The translations under genes were made by a program, and so were the position numbers. Below are positions 3,831-5,058 of a DNA stretch of 5,058 nt, piece after piece (the stretch's first letter is position 1; each line of letters starts with the position of its first letter). Under the pieces are notes generated by a model. It was not told where the DNA came from. It did not search any database and worked only from the letters and a program-made list of their open reading frames with translations. Origin of the DNA: Puniceicoccaceae bacterium (GTDB lineage Bacteria; Verrucomicrobiota; Verrucomicrobiia; Opitutales; Coraliomargaritaceae); assembly GCA_003566795.1 (NCBI GenBank), contig PXBU01000458.1, forward strand, positions 1 to 5,058, read 5' to 3'.

Positions 3831-5057
3831 TTAGAAGGTGGTTTGTTCTTTTTGCCAGGCGACGAAGGCCTCAATTCCTGCTTTGAAGCTGGTCTGGGGC
3901 TGGTAGCCGAAGAGTTCGGCGGCCTTGCTGACGTCGGCCCAGGTCTGCCGAACGTCGCCGGGTTGCTCGGGCTGGCGGTCGATGATGGCTTTTTTGCCGA
4001 GGACCTCCTCGATGGTGGCGATCATCTCGCTGAGGGTGACGGTGTGGTCATTGCCGAGGTTGACGACGGCGTAGGACGGTAGGGTGCCCTCCGGTTGGCC
4101 GGCTGCTCCTCCTTCACCGGGCCTACGGGGGCTTGGTTCGAAAGCGGTTCCCGCTTCCGCTACTGAGTTTTCAGTTGGGAGGGAGGGAGGCCCGGAGGCC
4201 ACGGCTTTTTCGGTGCAGGCGATGATGCCGTCCACGACATCATCGACGTAGGTGTAGTCGCGGCGGGTGGAGCCGTCGCCGAAGACCGGGATCGGCTCGC
4301 CCGCTTCGATCAGGCGGACGAACTTATTGATCGCCAGATCGGGCCGTTGGCGGGGGCCAAAGACGGTGAAAAAGCGCAGACCCAGGAAGCGGATGCCGTG
4401 GAGGTGGCTATAGACATGGCCGAGCAACTCGCCGCTGACCTTGGTGCTGGCGTAGGGGCTGATCGGCTGCAGGACATGGTCGTCCTCGCGCCAGGGCACG
4501 CGCGGGTTGACGCCATAGACGGAGGAGGAGGAGGCGAAGATGAATTGCCGAATCCCCTGCTCTTTCGCGAATTCGAGCAGGTTTTGAGTGGCGATGACAT
4601 TGGCGCGCTGGTAGCCGACGGGGTCTTCGATGGAGGGGCGGACGCCAGCCTTGGCGGCGAGGTGGATGATGGCGTCGAATCCGGCAGTGCCGGATTCAGA
4701 GGCCGGAGGACAGAGATCAGAGGACAGATCCTCTGAGGCCAACCGGTCTTCTGTCTTCTGGCTTCCGTCCTCCGTCTTCTGGCCTCTGTCCTCTGTCTTC
4801 TGGCCAAGTCCTTCGGCTAGGAATTTAATTTTCGTGTAGGTTTCCGGGTCGGCGAGGTCACCTTCGATCAGCTCGAAAGTGCCGGACGACACGGAGGTCG
4901 TCGCTCCCAGATGCGCTTCGATATTCCTATTTTTGAGGGCGCGGCTATAAAACGGATCAAAATTATCCACGCCGATGACGTGGTGGCCGTCGGCGAGTAG
5001 ACGATCCAGAGTGTGCGAGCCGATAAATCCGGCACAGCCGGTGAGGAGGATGTTCAT
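3831..5057 (-). CDS. NAD-dependent nucleotide-sugar epimerase (UDP-glucuronate/UDP-glucose 4-epimerase group) with two repeat-derived insertions
   Basis: A 408-residue short-chain dehydrogenase/reductase of the extended type. Visible features are the NAD-binding G7xxG10xxG13 in TGCAGFIGSH, D31 after the second strand in GVDNFDPFY, the HLAAKAGVRPS segment (132-142), the active-site serine region SSSSVYG (176-182), the catalytic Y202 and K206 in YASTK, and the sugar-binding RFFTVFGPRQRPD and RRDYTYVDD segments. DNFDPFY and GVRPS favour a UDP-glucuronate 4-epimerase-like enzyme, but substrate cannot be fixed. Such enzymes are soluble and supply sugars for surface polysaccharide. Relatives are about 320-340 residues; the excess is explained by blocks at about 85-125 and 287-328, both in surface-loop positions and both made of local repeat DNA. 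Without them the length is about 326. All catalytic motifs lie outside the blocks, so activity is plausible. The ATG fits the family start exactly. The upstream region lies outside the window. Confidence 0.9.
   Translation of the reverse strand: MNILLTGCAGFIGSHTLDRLLADGHHVIGVDNFDPFYSRALKNRNIEAHLGATTSVSSGTFELIEGDLADPETYTKIKFLAEGLGQKTEDRGQKTEDGSQKTEDRLASEDLSSDLCPPASESGTAGFDAIIHLAAKAGVRPSIEDPVGYQRANVIATQNLLEFAKEQGIRQFIFASSSSVYGVNPRVPWREDDHVLQPISPYASTKVSGELLGHVYSHLHGIRFLGLRFFTVFGPRQRPDLAINKFVRLIEAGEPIPVFGDGSTRRDYTYVDDVVDGIIACTEKAVASGPPSLPTENSVAEAGTAFEPSPRRPGEGGAAGQPEGTLPSYAVVNLGNDHTVTLSEMIATIEEVLGKKAIIDRQPEQPGDVRQTWADVSKAAELFGYQPQTSFKAGIEAFVAWQKEQTTF
4074..4200 (-). repeat. In-frame repeat block 2 inside the epimerase gene
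   Basis: Encodes about 42 residues (287-328) rich in G, P, E and S, between TEKAV and YAVVNLGN, two segments that are normally close together in this family. It contains a 27-base hairpin unit (4137-4163) identical to 3755-3781, encoding VAEAGTAFE; AGTTTTCAGTTG (4167-4178) as in the CAGTT clusters; and TACGGGGGC (4124-4132) as at 3552-3560. It is therefore a composite of three local repeat types, kept open in frame. Confidence 0.8.
4677..4805 (-). repeat. In-frame repeat block 1 inside the epimerase gene (heptamer array plus palindromes)
   Basis: Encodes about 40 residues (85-125) between FLAEGL and FDAIIHLAA, including three seven-residue repeats QKTEDRG, QKTEDGS, QKTEDRL. On the plus strand 4748-4803 is eight 7-base units (CTTCTGT, CTTCTGG, CTTCCGT, CCTCCGT, CTTCTGG, CCTCTGT, CCTCTGT, CTTCTGG). 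Next to it 4717-4736 is a perfect palindrome, TCAGAGGA-CAGA-TCCTCTGA. The far end at 4677-4697 is another, GAATCCGGCA-G-TGCCGGATTC. Segment 4700-4727 is an inverted version of 4751-4778 (21 of 28 positions). Confidence 0.85.
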
Positions 5058-5058
5058 A

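Noticed and set aside
3603..4082. Plus-strand open frame of 159 residues with duplicated GMTIVIPLQ segments.
   Set aside because: The duplication is the tandem hairpin units, and the rest is antisense to the epimerase C-terminus.
4677..4805. Intein or additional functional domain in the epimerase.
   Set aside because: Too short, with low-complexity QKTEDRx repeats and no splicing motifs; the repeat explanation accounts for it.

Overview
The window looks like an accessory region of a bacterial chromosome of moderately high GC content. I cannot name the organism. The dense, degenerate repeats between genes (AACGTCC-type heptamers, QKTEDRx-coding heptamers, CAGTT clusters, short hairpin units ending in CGCTAC) remind me of Verrucomicrobiota and related genomes, but that is inference from general familiarity, not from a marker gene. 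Every gene I support lies on the minus strand, so gene order below runs from right to left.

Layout: 5057-3831 is a complete NAD-dependent nucleotide-sugar epimerase, probably of the UDP-glucuronate/UDP-glucose 4-epimerase group. It carries two extra in-frame blocks (about 4805-4683 and 4200-4074) made of the same repeat material found between the genes. 3830-3405 holds no gene and is packed with repeats, including four tandem hairpin units. 3404-3370 is the likely promoter/operator of a VapBC module: AbrB-type antitoxin (3369-3139) and PIN toxin (3134-2730). 2729-2412 is repeat-rich spacer. 2411-2076 is an intact MNT nucleotidyltransferase whose overlapping HEPN partner (2086-1847) has lost its central helices. 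1815-1681 is a dispersed repeat. 1617-910 is a second VapBC-like module with a Phd/YefM-type antitoxin and a PIN toxin. 790-650 is a second copy of the same dispersed repeat, so this module sits between direct repeats. 649-239 is non-coding with hairpins and another dispersed repeat. 238-63 is a decayed DUF5615 (PIN-like) gene. Nothing recognisable lies in 1-62.

Read together, this is a toxin-antitoxin island of four unrelated modules, two apparently intact and two decayed by internal deletion, joined by shared repeats. The repeats are also found inside a neighbouring housekeeping-type gene. The most notable signals are the in-frame repeat invasion of the epimerase, the modular hairpin family that keeps its flanks while changing its stem, and the direct repeats around the Phd/PIN module. 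No phage gene, transposase, RNA gene or CRISPR array is visible.
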